From GCA-002282575 sp964493995 (GTDB lineage: Bacteria; Pseudomonadota; Gammaproteobacteria; Thiomicrospirales; Thiomicrospiraceae): a stretch of 64,000 nt of DNA. The first letter of the stretch is position 1. Each line of letters opens with the position of its first letter. The DNA lies in contig CAZBQD010000005.1 in NCBI GenBank assembly GCA_964493995.1, positions 6,230 to 70,229 on the forward strand, in the 5' to 3' direction. A program made the position numbers and the translations under genes. Of this stretch, positions 8,850-17,417 are shown piece after piece. A model generated the notes under the pieces. That model worked only from the letters and a program-made list of their open reading frames with translations. It was not told the origin of the DNA and did not search any database.

Positions 8850-9323
8850 ATGCACCGTCCTATTCTGATCGGAATCATCTCTCTCATTGCTAGCAGTGTC
8901 GTTCACGCCGCTGACTTATTAAAAGCAGGCGATAAGCTTCCCAGCATCGCCTTAACCACGCAACACGACAAAGCCTACAGCTTTGATAACAGCGTCAAAC
9001 GCATTGTTATGTCGGCAGAAAAACAATCGGCCGGACTGGTCACGGATTTGCTCGACAGCAAAGCTGCCAGCTACCTAAAAGATACCAACACCGTTTATTT
9101 GGCCGACATGCATCGCATGCCCAGCCTCATCACTAAATTTGTTGCCCTACCGCAGTTGCGCGAAAAGGCCTACGATATTGTTCTGGGTCGTGAAGAAGTC
9201 GACCTAGCATCCTTCCCACGCGAGAAAGGCTGCTTAACGCTCATGTCTATTAAGGAGCAAACGATTGAATCGATTAAGTTTCTGTGTACAGAAGATGAAC
9301 TTAAAGCCAATATGAATCCTTGA
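8850..9323 (+). CDS. Small periplasmic protein, thioredoxin-like look, unknown function
   Basis: This 157-residue protein has a clear Sec signal (hydrophobic residues 3-17, cleavage after HAADLL-proximal VHA). The mature part begins LLKAGDKLPSIALTTQHDK, reminiscent of the opening of redoxin/AhpC-type folds, but no CxxC or peroxidatic cysteine is visible; the two cysteines occur late (KGCLTLM and KFLCTED). An AAGGG ribosome-binding site precedes the ATG. It is followed closely by the SLAC1/TDT transporter gene. Similar proteins of this shape are usually annotated hypothetical. Confidence 0.7.
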   Translation: MHRPILIGIISLIASSVVHAADLLKAGDKLPSIALTTQHDKAYSFDNSVKRIVMSAEKQSAGLVTDLLDSKAASYLKDTNTVYLADMHRMPSLITKFVALPQLREKAYDIVLGREEVDLASFPREKGCLTLMSIKEQTIESIKFLCTEDELKANMNP

Positions 9324-9352
9324 TCCCTGTTCCTTATTCGGAGTTTTTAGTG

Positions 9353-10321
9353 ATGCAAACGACACACGCACACAGCCGCCTCGAGCACATGCCCATCTCC
9401 TTATTTGCGACGGTGATGGGATTAGCCGGCTTAACCATCGCAACGCAGAAGGCCGGGCATTTGTGGGGCTTTGGCGACTGGCCGGCCCTGGTTCTGACCT
9501 TGGTTTCCAGTTTAGTTTATATCATGGTATTTGCTGGCTACAGCCGTAAATGGCTCAGCTATCCGCAAGCGGTGAAGCAGGAGTTTGCTCACCCCATTCG
9601 CTTAAGTTTCTTCCCCGCCAGTAGCATTGGCTTGATTTTGCTCAGTATCGTTTACCTACCCTATCACAGTGAAGTCGCATTTTATCTGTGGGCTGTCGGT
9701 GCTTCGGTTCAACTCATCTTCACGTTGGTCATTTTATCTAACTGGATACACCACGAACGCTTTCAGATTCAACACAGCAACCCGGCTTGGTTCATTCCCA
9801 TTGTCGGTAACATTCTGGTTCCGGTCACGGGTGCAGAGCTGGGTTACGTTGAAGTGAGTTGGTTCTTTTACAGCATCGGCTTGTTAATGTGGCTGCCGCT
9901 ATTGGCTGTACTGTTAAATCGGTTTTTCTTTCATCCTATGATGCCGGGAAAACTCCTACCCACGCTGTTCATTCTCATTGCGCCACCTGCGGTTGGATTC
10001 ATTTCATGGCTCAAATTGCATCATGGCGTACTCGATGATACGGGACGTATTCTCTATTATTTTGCTTTGTTTACGACCCTGCTTTTGGCAAGCCAGTATA
10101 AGTTTTTCATCAAAATTGCCTTCGCATTACCCTGGTGGGCTTACTCATTTCCAGTAGCAGCCATTAGCATTGCAAGCTTCATGATGAATGAACTGATTGG
10201 CGGTAGCTTCTTTAATGTATTAAGCTTAGTTCTTTATGTTGCTTTAGTGTTATTAATGCTGACGCTGATTGTTAAAACCATTCAAGCGATGCGAGCGGGA
10301 CATATTTGTGTGCCTGAATAG
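9353..10321 (+). CDS. SLAC1/TehA-family (TDT) transporter
   Basis: This is a membrane protein of about 322 residues with around ten helices. The N-terminal RLEHMPISLFATVMGLAGLTIA block is the signature of the tellurite-resistance/dicarboxylate transporter and SLAC1 anion-channel family, and the FFLP/YxYxFP-type late block appears as PWWAYSFPVAA. I start it at the ATG at 9353 (GGAG upstream, MQTTHAHSRLE) rather than at the TTG at 9320, which would overlap the previous stop. The substrate cannot be told. The gene ends at a strong terminator. Confidence 0.85.
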   Translation: MQTTHAHSRLEHMPISLFATVMGLAGLTIATQKAGHLWGFGDWPALVLTLVSSLVYIMVFAGYSRKWLSYPQAVKQEFAHPIRLSFFPASSIGLILLSIVYLPYHSEVAFYLWAVGASVQLIFTLVILSNWIHHERFQIQHSNPAWFIPIVGNILVPVTGAELGYVEVSWFFYSIGLLMWLPLLAVLLNRFFFHPMMPGKLLPTLFILIAPPAVGFISWLKLHHGVLDDTGRILYYFALFTTLLLASQYKFFIKIAFALPWWAYSFPVAAISIASFMMNELIGGSFFNVLSLVLYVALVLLMLTLIVKTIQAMRAGHICVPE

Positions 10322-10352
10322 CGCCTCCGCTCGCTAGACAAGAACGCAAGTT

Positions 10353-10380
10353 AGGACACCTTAGGGTGTCCTTTTTTGTT
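10353..10380 (+). terminator. Rho-independent terminator after the SLAC1/TDT gene
   Basis: AGGACACC and GGTGTCCT form an 8-bp perfect stem with a TTAG loop, followed at once by a run of T residues. It separates the transporter gene from radC. Confidence 0.9.
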
Positions 10381-10430
10381 ACGACTTTGCTACAATGGCT
10401 TCACCTTCAATCCGAACCAGGAAGTCCATC

Positions 10431-11126
10431 ATGTCCACTATTCAGCAACTCCCTTTTGATGAACGTCCGCGTGAAAAACTCTTGCAACAAGGCGCTGATG
10501 CGCTAACTGACGCGGAACTCTTAGCGATTTTTTTACGCGTTGGTATTCAAGGCATGAACGCTATTGAACTGGCGCAATATGTATTAGATGAATGCGGTGG
10601 CATGGCACGTTTGCTATCCGCTTCACAAACGGACTTTTGTCGGTTACGCGGCTTAGGCAGTGCCAAATACGCACAGTTGCAAGCAGTGCTAGCCTTATCT
10701 CGTCGTCATCATCTGGCTCAACTGACACATCAGTCGGTGGTGAACAGCACGCACAGCGCCGTCGCGCTACTCAGCGAACACTTAGCGCATCAACCGCACG
10801 AAGTCATTGCGGCGTTATTTTTGAACAGCAAACATCAACTGATTGCCTTTGAAATCGTCAGCCAAGGCAGCTTGCGAGAAGCGCCGATTTATCCACGCGA
10901 AATCGCTAAACGCGCCTTTCATCATAATGCCGGCGCACTCATTATGGCGCACAATCACCCCAGTGGCGATGCCACCCCTTCCAAAGCCGATATTGATATT
11001 ACCTACAGCCTAGCTAAGGCACTGAAACCGCTCGATATTCGCTTACTCGACCATATTGTCATTGGTAAAGGATTGAGCTATACCTCACTGGTTGAAGCTC
11101 AGCTATTCGACCACGAACAGGTATGA
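10431..11126 (+). CDS. radC: RadC family JAB-domain protein
   Basis: The protein has an N-terminal helix-hairpin-helix region (near LRGLGSAKYAQLQA) and a C-terminal MPN/JAB domain with the metal-binding HNHPSGDATPSKAD motif. The ATG at 10431 has AGGAAG upstream and gives MSTIQQLPFDERPREKLL, the conserved N-terminus; the ATG at 10395 would add 12 residues without a ribosome-binding site. Despite the name, a role in DNA repair is not established for the family. Confidence 0.93.
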   Translation: MSTIQQLPFDERPREKLLQQGADALTDAELLAIFLRVGIQGMNAIELAQYVLDECGGMARLLSASQTDFCRLRGLGSAKYAQLQAVLALSRRHHLAQLTHQSVVNSTHSAVALLSEHLAHQPHEVIAALFLNSKHQLIAFEIVSQGSLREAPIYPREIAKRAFHHNAGALIMAHNHPSGDATPSKADIDITYSLAKALKPLDIRLLDHIVIGKGLSYTSLVEAQLFDHEQV

Positions 11127-11233
11127 ACTCTGACAAAGATCATAACAAATGACAAAAAACAGGCTAAATAACCCACAAGGTCTGGTTTTCCAGTAAAATA
11201 ACCTCAGTTTTTATTGTTTTAGGAAAGAGTGTC

Positions 11234-11638
11234 ATGTCAATGGTCAATCGACAACGCCCGCAAGTTTATGCCGGCTATGACAACGATGAATGGGGTGGTT
11301 TCACCCACATTGGTGAAATCATTCGTAATGCGCGCGTGTTTGGCTTTATTGCCGAAGATGAAAACTGCACCGGCTGGCGCATGGATCAAATTGAAGAGCT
11401 GTGGGATAAGGTTAACGAAGAGTGGGACAAATATGGCTGTATGGCCAACAAACTTCCACCCGAGCTTTTCGAGCGCCATGAGCGCACTCACAACGCCGCC
11501 TTAGAGAAAGCCAAATCCATGGGCTGGACGCCAGAGCAATGGCTTACTGCAACCGACTTCCAAGGCTGGATTAAAGAGGAAGAAATGGACGAATTCATCC
11601 CGCCCGCTTGGCTGGTGGATGCTGATCGTCATCGTTAA
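11234..11638 (+). CDS. Conserved-looking acidic cytoplasmic protein, unknown function
   Basis: This 134-residue protein has no signal peptide or membrane helix and is rich in Trp, Glu and Asp. It begins MSMVNRQRPQVYAGYD and has tryptophan-rich segments (DQIEELWDKVNEEWDKYGC, WTPEQWL, DFQGWIKEEEMDEF, IPPAWLVD). The AGGAAAGA before the ATG is a good ribosome-binding site. Three cysteines are present but not in a metal-site spacing. I recognise no family. It is the last gene before the long control region of cbbM and is transcribed in the same direction, but nothing shows a role in carbon fixation. Confidence 0.75.
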   Translation: MSMVNRQRPQVYAGYDNDEWGGFTHIGEIIRNARVFGFIAEDENCTGWRMDQIEELWDKVNEEWDKYGCMANKLPPELFERHERTHNAALEKAKSMGWTPEQWLTATDFQGWIKEEEMDEFIPPAWLVDADRHR

Positions 11639-12173
11639 ATCACAACTTAGGGGGTGTTAACAGATTAACTTTTTAAGTTATGATCTGATGATGCCCTCAT
11701 CACGTACGACTAAAACATCAATAAGGCTGCTGTCAGTCATCAGTTTCTAGCAAATCCTCTCGCGCTTCCAAACACGACGCTGACTTTTCATAACTCATAC
11801 CATCTACCAGCATGTTTACTCTCAAATTTTGCACCTTAATCGCCAAGTCACATTGAACACTTACGCACCTATCCCATAGCCTTCACCATGCTAACGCAAC
11901 CTTCATTACAACACTTAACCAATTAATAAGTATATATTTTTCGATCACCACTTAATTAGAAAATGCATCCTAATTAACCAGCAAACAGCGCCTAGCCGGC
12001 ATCAAAACACAGCTCAAACAACTGAAAGCCACAAGCCAATGTATAGTCTAATGGTTATAGATATCATTAATAAATAATGTTTTACTTATGGTTGTTAAAA
12101 AATTAAACTACCCTGCATCTGATTGATCTCAGGATTTAGTCAGCCATTATCAACCACCAACAAGGAATAACTT
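11639..12173 (+). promoter_or_regulatory. 535-bp control region upstream of cbbM
   Basis: No credible gene is present. The region is A+T-rich in its last 250 bases and precedes the form II RuBisCO gene, whose ATG has an AAGGAA ribosome-binding site. It contains the inverted repeat listed separately at 11952-11977 and a weaker A+T palindromic stretch near 12062-12082 (ATCATTAATAAATAATGTT). LysR-type CbbR proteins normally bind TNA-N7-TNA boxes upstream of cbb promoters, so this is the expected place for such sites. I could not assign -35/-10 boxes with confidence. Confidence 0.6.
11952..11977. promoter_or_regulatory. Inverted repeat TTAATTAG-N10-CTAATTAA, candidate CbbR operator
   Basis: Two perfect 8-bp arms (TTAATTAG and CTAATTAA) flank AAAATGCATC. 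The overall size and the T...A ends resemble LysR-type operator geometry. It lies about 200 bases upstream of the cbbM start. Assignment to CbbR rests on location and on cbbR being encoded downstream at 17.4 kb. Confidence 0.45.
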
Positions 12174-13574
12174 ATGGATCAATCCAATCGTTACGCAGAC
12201 CTATCTTTAAGCGAAGCAGAACTGATCGCCAATGGCAAACACCTATTAGTGGCTTACCGTCTGAAACCAGCAGCAGGTTATGGTTTTTTAGAAGTAGCCG
12301 CACACGTTGCCGCTGAATCTTCAACCGGAACTAACGTTGAAGTTTCTACGACTGATGACTTCACCCGCGGTGTTGATGCATTGGTTTATGAAATCGACGA
12401 AGCCGCATTTGGTGAAAAAGGCGGCTTAATGAAGATCGCTTACCCTGTTGACTTATTTGACCCTAACCTGATTGATGGTCAATACAACGTCTCTCACATG
12501 TGGTCTTTAATTCTCGGTAACAACCAAGGCATGGGTGACCACGAAGGTCTGCGTATGTTGGATTTCCTGGTTCCAGAAGTCATGGTTAAACGTTTCGATG
12601 GTCCAGCAACAACGATTGCTGATCTTTGGAAAGTACTAGGTCGCCCTGAAGTTGATGGCGGCTACATCGCTGGTACCATTATTAAACCAAAATTGGGCTT
12701 GCGCCCAGAGCCATTTGCCAAAGCTTGTTACGATTTCTGGCTGGGTGGTGACTTTATCAAAAACGACGAACCACAAGCGAACCAAAACTTCTGCCCAATG
12801 GAAGTGGTGATTCCTAAAGTTGCTGAAGCCATGGATCGCGCACAACAAGCTACAGGACAAGCCAAACTCTTCTCTGCGAACGTGACGGCTGATTGGCACG
12901 CTGAAATGATTAAACGCGGTGAATACGTATTAGGTGAATTTGCAAAATACGGTAACGAGAAGCATGTCGCCTTCTTAGTAGACGGTTTTGTGACTGGACC
13001 AGCGGGTGTGACAACCTCTCGTCGCGCATTCCCAGAAACTTACTTGCATTTCCACCGTGCAGGTCACGGTGCGGTAACTTCTTATAAGTCACCAATGGGT
13101 ATGGATCCTTTGTGCCACATGAAACTAGCTCGCTTGATGGGCGCGTCTGGGATTCACACAGGCACCATGGGCTACGGCAAAATGGAAGGCCACAATGACG
13201 AGCGCGTATTGGCCTACATGCTAGAACGTGATGAGTGTCAAGGCCCCTACTTCTACCAAAAATGGTATGGTATGAAGCCCACTACGCCAATCATTTCTGG
13301 TGGTATGAATGCATTGCGCCTACCAGGATTTTTTGCCAACCTAGGTCATGGCAACGTCATTAACACTTGTGGTGGCGGTTCTTTCGGCCACATCGACAGT
13401 CCTGCAGCAGGTGCAACCTCATTGAGCCAAGCATACGACTGCTGGAAATCGGGTCAAGACCCGATTGAATACGCGAAAACACACAAAGAATTCGCGCGTG
13501 CATTTGAGTCTTTCCCACGCGATGCCGACAAAATTTATCCAAACTGGCGTGAAAAGTTGGGTGTTCACAAATAA
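12174..13574 (+). CDS. cbbM: Form II ribulose-bisphosphate carboxylase (RuBisCO)
   Basis: This is the single-subunit-type RuBisCO that fixes CO2 onto ribulose-1,5-bisphosphate in the Calvin cycle; form II enzymes suit high CO2 and low O2. The 466-residue length and sequence are typical. Visible active-site blocks are TIIKPKLGLRPEPFA, the carbamylated-lysine motif GGDFIKNDEPQ, HRAGHGAVTS, loop 6 with its mobile lysine HTGTMGYGKMEG, and the phosphate-binding ISGGMNALR and CGGGSFGHIDSP. It is followed by hairpins and then cbbQ-cbbO, the dedicated activase pair. The CO2-concentrating genes at 24-40 kb serve the form I enzyme, so the cell probably switches between the two with CO2 supply. Confidence 0.98.
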   Translation: MDQSNRYADLSLSEAELIANGKHLLVAYRLKPAAGYGFLEVAAHVAAESSTGTNVEVSTTDDFTRGVDALVYEIDEAAFGEKGGLMKIAYPVDLFDPNLIDGQYNVSHMWSLILGNNQGMGDHEGLRMLDFLVPEVMVKRFDGPATTIADLWKVLGRPEVDGGYIAGTIIKPKLGLRPEPFAKACYDFWLGGDFIKNDEPQANQNFCPMEVVIPKVAEAMDRAQQATGQAKLFSANVTADWHAEMIKRGEYVLGEFAKYGNEKHVAFLVDGFVTGPAGVTTSRRAFPETYLHFHRAGHGAVTSYKSPMGMDPLCHMKLARLMGASGIHTGTMGYGKMEGHNDERVLAYMLERDECQGPYFYQKWYGMKPTTPIISGGMNALRLPGFFANLGHGNVINTCGGGSFGHIDSPAAGATSLSQAYDCWKSGQDPIEYAKTHKEFARAFESFPRDADKIYPNWREKLGVHK

Positions 13575-13590
13575 AGTGACCTCAATCACT

Positions 13591-13650
13591 AAGAACCACT
13601 GCTTTGTTGCAGCGGTTCTTAAAATTAAACACCTTGGCAACAAGGTGTTT
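13591..13650 (+). promoter_or_regulatory. Tandem hairpins between cbbM and cbbQ
   Basis: Two adjacent inverted repeats lie 17 bases after the cbbM stop. The first (13591-13620) pairs AAGAACCACTGC with GCAGCGGTTCTT (11 of 12 pairs). The second (13627-13650) pairs AAACACCTTG with CAAGGTGTTT perfectly around a GCAA tetraloop. Neither is followed by a long T run, so they look more like mRNA 3'-end stabilisers or processing barriers, or a leaky terminator, than a full stop. Such an arrangement would keep cbbM message far above that of the downstream activase genes. Confidence 0.75.
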
Positions 13651-13726
13651 GCTTGCACGATTTTAATCAGCATCAGAATCGCGCCATCAAACACTTTATG
13701 TTCATCAGCTAGATTACGGAAATTCA

Positions 13727-14527
13727 ATGGATATTTCACAATACACGATCACAAAAGAACCCTTTTATAACGCTCAAGGCAACGAGATAGCCCTCTACAG
13801 TGCTGCCTATGCATCACGTCTGCCAGTCATGGTCAAAGGGCCTACGGGTTGTGGTAAATCGCGCTTTGTTGAACATATGGCTTGGAAGTTGGGCAAACCC
13901 ATTATTACCGTTTCTTGTAACGAAGATATTACCGCAGCCGACTTAGTCGGTCGCTATTTGCTTGATGCGAATGGCACGCGTTGGGTCGATGGTCCACTAA
14001 CATTGGCCGCCCGTTATGGTGCAATTTGTTATCTCGATGAAATTGTTGAAGCCCGTCAAGATACCATGGTGGTCATTCACGCCCTAACCGACCATCGTCG
14101 TGAGTTATCCTTAGATAAAAAAGGCGAACTTGTTAAAGCACATCCCGATTTTCAATTGGTGATTTCTTACAACCCCGGCTATCAATCCTTGATGAAAGAC
14201 TTAAAACAGTCCACTAAACAACGTTTTTGTGCGCTTAATTTCAACTATGCTCCTGCCGAAATTGAAGCGCATATTTTACAAATCGAAGGTCAGGTCGATG
14301 CTGATACCGCCCAAAAACTGGTACAAATTGGAGAAACGGCGCGCAAACTTAAAGGACATGGCCTAGATGAAGGTATTTCAACCAGGTTAATGGTCTATGC
14401 TGCCGCCTTAATCAATAATGGTATTGAGCCGATCGAAGCCTGTAAGATGGCTTTGGTTGATCCTATTACAGACGATGCTGACATTTGCCAAACCTTAAAC
14501 AATACCATCGAAATGATTTTTGGCTAA
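13727..14527 (+). CDS. cbbQ: CbbQ RuBisCO activase AAA+ subunit (form II locus)
   Basis: CbbQ is a MoxR-type AAA+ ATPase that works with CbbO to strip inhibitory sugar phosphates from RuBisCO. Walker A is GPTGCGKSRF (near residues 38-47), Walker B is AICYLDEIVEAR and the conserved SYNPGYQSLMKDLKQSTKQRF block is present. At 266 residues it has the standard CbbQ size and starts directly at the domain, unlike the longer carboxysomal copy at 32.0 kb. It is followed 3 bases later by cbbO. Confidence 0.95.
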   Translation: MDISQYTITKEPFYNAQGNEIALYSAAYASRLPVMVKGPTGCGKSRFVEHMAWKLGKPIITVSCNEDITAADLVGRYLLDANGTRWVDGPLTLAARYGAICYLDEIVEARQDTMVVIHALTDHRRELSLDKKGELVKAHPDFQLVISYNPGYQSLMKDLKQSTKQRFCALNFNYAPAEIEAHILQIEGQVDADTAQKLVQIGETARKLKGHGLDEGISTRLMVYAAALINNGIEPIEACKMALVDPITDDADICQTLNNTIEMIFG

Positions 14528-14530
14528 GCC

Positions 14531-16795
14531 ATGAACGCAGATTTACTCGCATCCTATCAGGCACAATTTAGCTGTGGCTTTAGCAAAGCAAAAGATATCT
14601 TTCCTGATTGTATCGCACAGGCACATGCTAAGTTATCACCCTCTGGTGTGGAAGCTTATCTAAAGGGTAGCAACTTCCTGTGCAAAATCGGTATGGGTGT
14701 TGAGCCCGTGCTCATTTATTTAGAAATTATGCCAGACATTGCACAACACATCGGTGAGGAATCACTTAAACTGATTGCCGATTATGCTTATCAACTGGCA
14801 AGAAGTCCGAATAAAAAGTCACTCCTGCCCTTTTTAAACTCCCTTAGCAGTGTTTGCCGTCGGATCGATACGGTTAAAGACTTAAAGCACTATTTGGCCA
14901 TATTGGATGGGTTTGTCGACAAAACACAAACCGTGATTCACGGACATCACTCCTTGTACGATAGTCCTGGCATGACTCCTTTACTACAATCCATGCCACA
15001 AATCATCTCGAAGCTATGTTTAAAGGGCATTGCTAACTTCATCGATTACGGTGCGCGTAACTATGCCAATGCACCCGATGAGCAAATAGCTTATTTTTCC
15101 CTCTCCTCACAAGATGCTAAAAGCGTCCTGCTACGTGAACGCAAAGGAACGTCGTTTAAACAAATCGAGCGGCACTTGACACAACTCAAAGAAGCCTTAT
15201 GGAACTGTGAATTGCCTTTCCAAACCTTCGCAACATCAACAGACTCGCTTCGTAAGCCTGTGCCTTATTTAGACGATAAGCTGATTGCGCTGCCCGATGT
15301 CTATGAAGCAGAAAATGGCATCAGCGGATTGGATCGCTATCGCGCTACCTTAGCACACATGCTGGCGCACAAACGCTGGTCAGGAAAACTCATGGCTGAC
15401 AACTATGCACCCCACATGCAGCTGTTTGTTTCTATATTTGAAGATTGCCGTGTTGAACGTCTTGCCATAGCGCGCTATCCTGGACTAAAAAAGCTGTTTC
15501 TGTCTTTGCACCCTTATCCTGAGAAAGGCAGCTGCGATGACCATAAACAATCCTGCTTACGCTATCGCGCTACGCGCTTATCGCGAGCCTTACTCGACGA
15601 AACATTTGATGCACAAAATCCGCTCATTGAAGATTTCCGTGTTCGTTTCAACGCGGTGATGCGTAAAAAAGGGGAAGCTTCTACCTCGAAAGACATGTTG
15701 GAACTCGGCATCGATTTTTATGTGAAGTCACGTAAGCAATCTTCGGATAGTCTGCCCGATGTATTTTGGCATAACACCGAGGTATCCTACCGTGATGACA
15801 ATCGCTGTATCTGGTTCTTTTACGAAGAGTACGATGAACCCGACGAGCTCATGCCCAACGAGTACGAAAGTGAAGAGCCAAAGCGTGACAATCATGGCGG
15901 CTTACCGCCACGCCATTACGATGAGTGGGACTACGTATCGGAAAGCTATCGTCCAGACTGGACAAGGGTGTATGAACGCTTACACCCTAGCGGTGACGCG
16001 GGAAAAATTGATCGTTTGATGGCGAAACATAGCAATTTAGCAAAACGCCTCAAGCGCATGATTGAAATGCTCAAGCCACAAAACAAAAAACGCATTCGCT
16101 TTCAAGAAGAAGGTGAAGAGTTAGATTTAGACGTAGCGTTGCGCTCAATGATTGACTTTAAAAGTGGCCAAGTCCCCGACCCTCGCATTAATTACAGTCA
16201 TACTACCGATAGTCGGAATGTTGCCGTAATGTTATTAGTCGACACCTCCGCTTCTTTAAATGCACCCATTCCAGGCAGCAGCCAAACCCTACTCGAGTTA
16301 GCGCAGGAATCCTTGGCCATTACGGCTTGGACGGTTGATAAACTGGGTGATAAATTAGCGATTGCTGGATTTTGCTCAGATACGCGCCATGAAGTACGCT
16401 ATCAGCACATCAAAGGTTTTAGCGAGCAATATGATGATCTTGTCAAATCAAGGATCGCAGCTATGGAAGCTGCTTACTCCACACGGATGGGAGCCGCTAT
16501 GCGCCATGGTGCGCATTACTTAGCCGGACAATCAGCGCAGAAAAAACTGATGCTCATTCTCACCGATGGCGAACCCGCCGATATTGATGCTAAAGACCCG
16601 CAAACACTCATCGTCGATACCCACAAAGCCGTTAAGGAACTCCAAGCGCAGGGAATTTACGCCTACTGCATCACCCTTGATAGCAAAGCAGATGAGTATG
16701 TACAACAAGTGTTTGGCAATCATTACACCGTTATCGACCAAGTAGAAAAACTGCCAGAATTATTACCGCAAGTTTTCATGAAGCTCACTCATTAA
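14531..16795 (+). CDS. cbbO: CbbO RuBisCO activase adaptor, VWA domain (form II locus)
   Basis: This 754-residue adaptor docks on RuBisCO and the CbbQ hexamer. A large helical N-terminal region is followed by an acidic linker and a C-terminal von Willebrand factor A domain with the MIDAS metal site: LLVDTSASLN (DxSxS), the Thr in YSTRMGAAMRHGA and the LTDGEPADID aspartate. The cbbQ stop and cbbO start are three bases apart. It is clearly paralogous to the carboxysomal cbbO at 29.5-31.9 kb but diverged along its length, consistent with one activase for each RuBisCO form. Confidence 0.95.
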   Translation: MNADLLASYQAQFSCGFSKAKDIFPDCIAQAHAKLSPSGVEAYLKGSNFLCKIGMGVEPVLIYLEIMPDIAQHIGEESLKLIADYAYQLARSPNKKSLLPFLNSLSSVCRRIDTVKDLKHYLAILDGFVDKTQTVIHGHHSLYDSPGMTPLLQSMPQIISKLCLKGIANFIDYGARNYANAPDEQIAYFSLSSQDAKSVLLRERKGTSFKQIERHLTQLKEALWNCELPFQTFATSTDSLRKPVPYLDDKLIALPDVYEAENGISGLDRYRATLAHMLAHKRWSGKLMADNYAPHMQLFVSIFEDCRVERLAIARYPGLKKLFLSLHPYPEKGSCDDHKQSCLRYRATRLSRALLDETFDAQNPLIEDFRVRFNAVMRKKGEASTSKDMLELGIDFYVKSRKQSSDSLPDVFWHNTEVSYRDDNRCIWFFYEEYDEPDELMPNEYESEEPKRDNHGGLPPRHYDEWDYVSESYRPDWTRVYERLHPSGDAGKIDRLMAKHSNLAKRLKRMIEMLKPQNKKRIRFQEEGEELDLDVALRSMIDFKSGQVPDPRINYSHTTDSRNVAVMLLVDTSASLNAPIPGSSQTLLELAQESLAITAWTVDKLGDKLAIAGFCSDTRHEVRYQHIKGFSEQYDDLVKSRIAAMEAAYSTRMGAAMRHGAHYLAGQSAQKKLMLILTDGEPADIDAKDPQTLIVDTHKAVKELQAQGIYAYCITLDSKADEYVQQVFGNHYTVIDQVEKLPELLPQVFMKLTH

Positions 16796-16807
16796 GGATA
16801 CTGTCAA

Positions 16808-17209
16808 ATGCAATCGACGATTAAAGTGCAGGTGGAGTTTGATTGGCGAGGCGACTCATTGAGCTATCAAGCCGAACTTGAGTTACCCTTATACCTAACC
16901 AACTTGGATGACTTGCTGCATAGCTTACCCACACAGATTGCACGACAAAATGGGCTCGACTTAGACTCGGTTCAGTACGAATGGATGCTTTCCAATCCCA
17001 TTCAGGTTATTGACTTTAACTCTCATATTGAATCTGTTAAACCAACTTTACCAATGGATGCTGAAGCGTTTTTACAGCATTACCAAACCCTAGGCACACA
17101 AGCATACTTGCAAAAAATCGCCGATGATTACGCGCTAGATTTACGGACCAATCCGCTTCTCGCCCAAGCACTTAAAGCGGCTTACAACCTTGGACGGGAA
17201 CATCGCTGA
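16808..17209 (+). CDS. Small protein downstream of cbbO, unknown function
   Basis: This 133-residue soluble protein has no signal peptide and no cysteine. It begins MQSTIKVQVEFDWRGDSLSYQAELELP, a strand-rich opening, and ends in helices (LLAQALKAAYNLGREHR). The AAGGATACTGTCAA spacing gives a ribosome-binding site 12 bases after the cbbO stop, so it belongs to the cbbM-cbbQ-cbbO transcript. I recognise no family. No counterpart occurs in the carboxysomal cbbQO locus, so if it acts with an activase it should be specific to form II. Confidence 0.7.
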   Translation: MQSTIKVQVEFDWRGDSLSYQAELELPLYLTNLDDLLHSLPTQIARQNGLDLDSVQYEWMLSNPIQVIDFNSHIESVKPTLPMDAEAFLQHYQTLGTQAYLQKIADDYALDLRTNPLLAQALKAAYNLGREHR

Positions 17210-17417
17210 AGGTTAAACAGCCGACTCCTTCAAACAGTTTCAGTTCATCAACTAGCAAAAACAAGGTGCATCTGGTATCTTTCTAACCGTTTATATCAGA
17301 CTTTGGTGATTTAGGGCAGTATCACAGCCGCACCCCAAAACTGCTACAAACCCAGATAAAGCATCCAGTTACTGTATGAATTCATGGGTGCCCATTTTTT
17401 TAAGCGGAAACTAACCC

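Noticed and set aside
17384..17402. ATGGGTGCCCAT followed by T residues as a terminator upstream of cbbR
   Set aside because: Only about four base pairs can form around a workable loop, and it lies just before the cbbR start.
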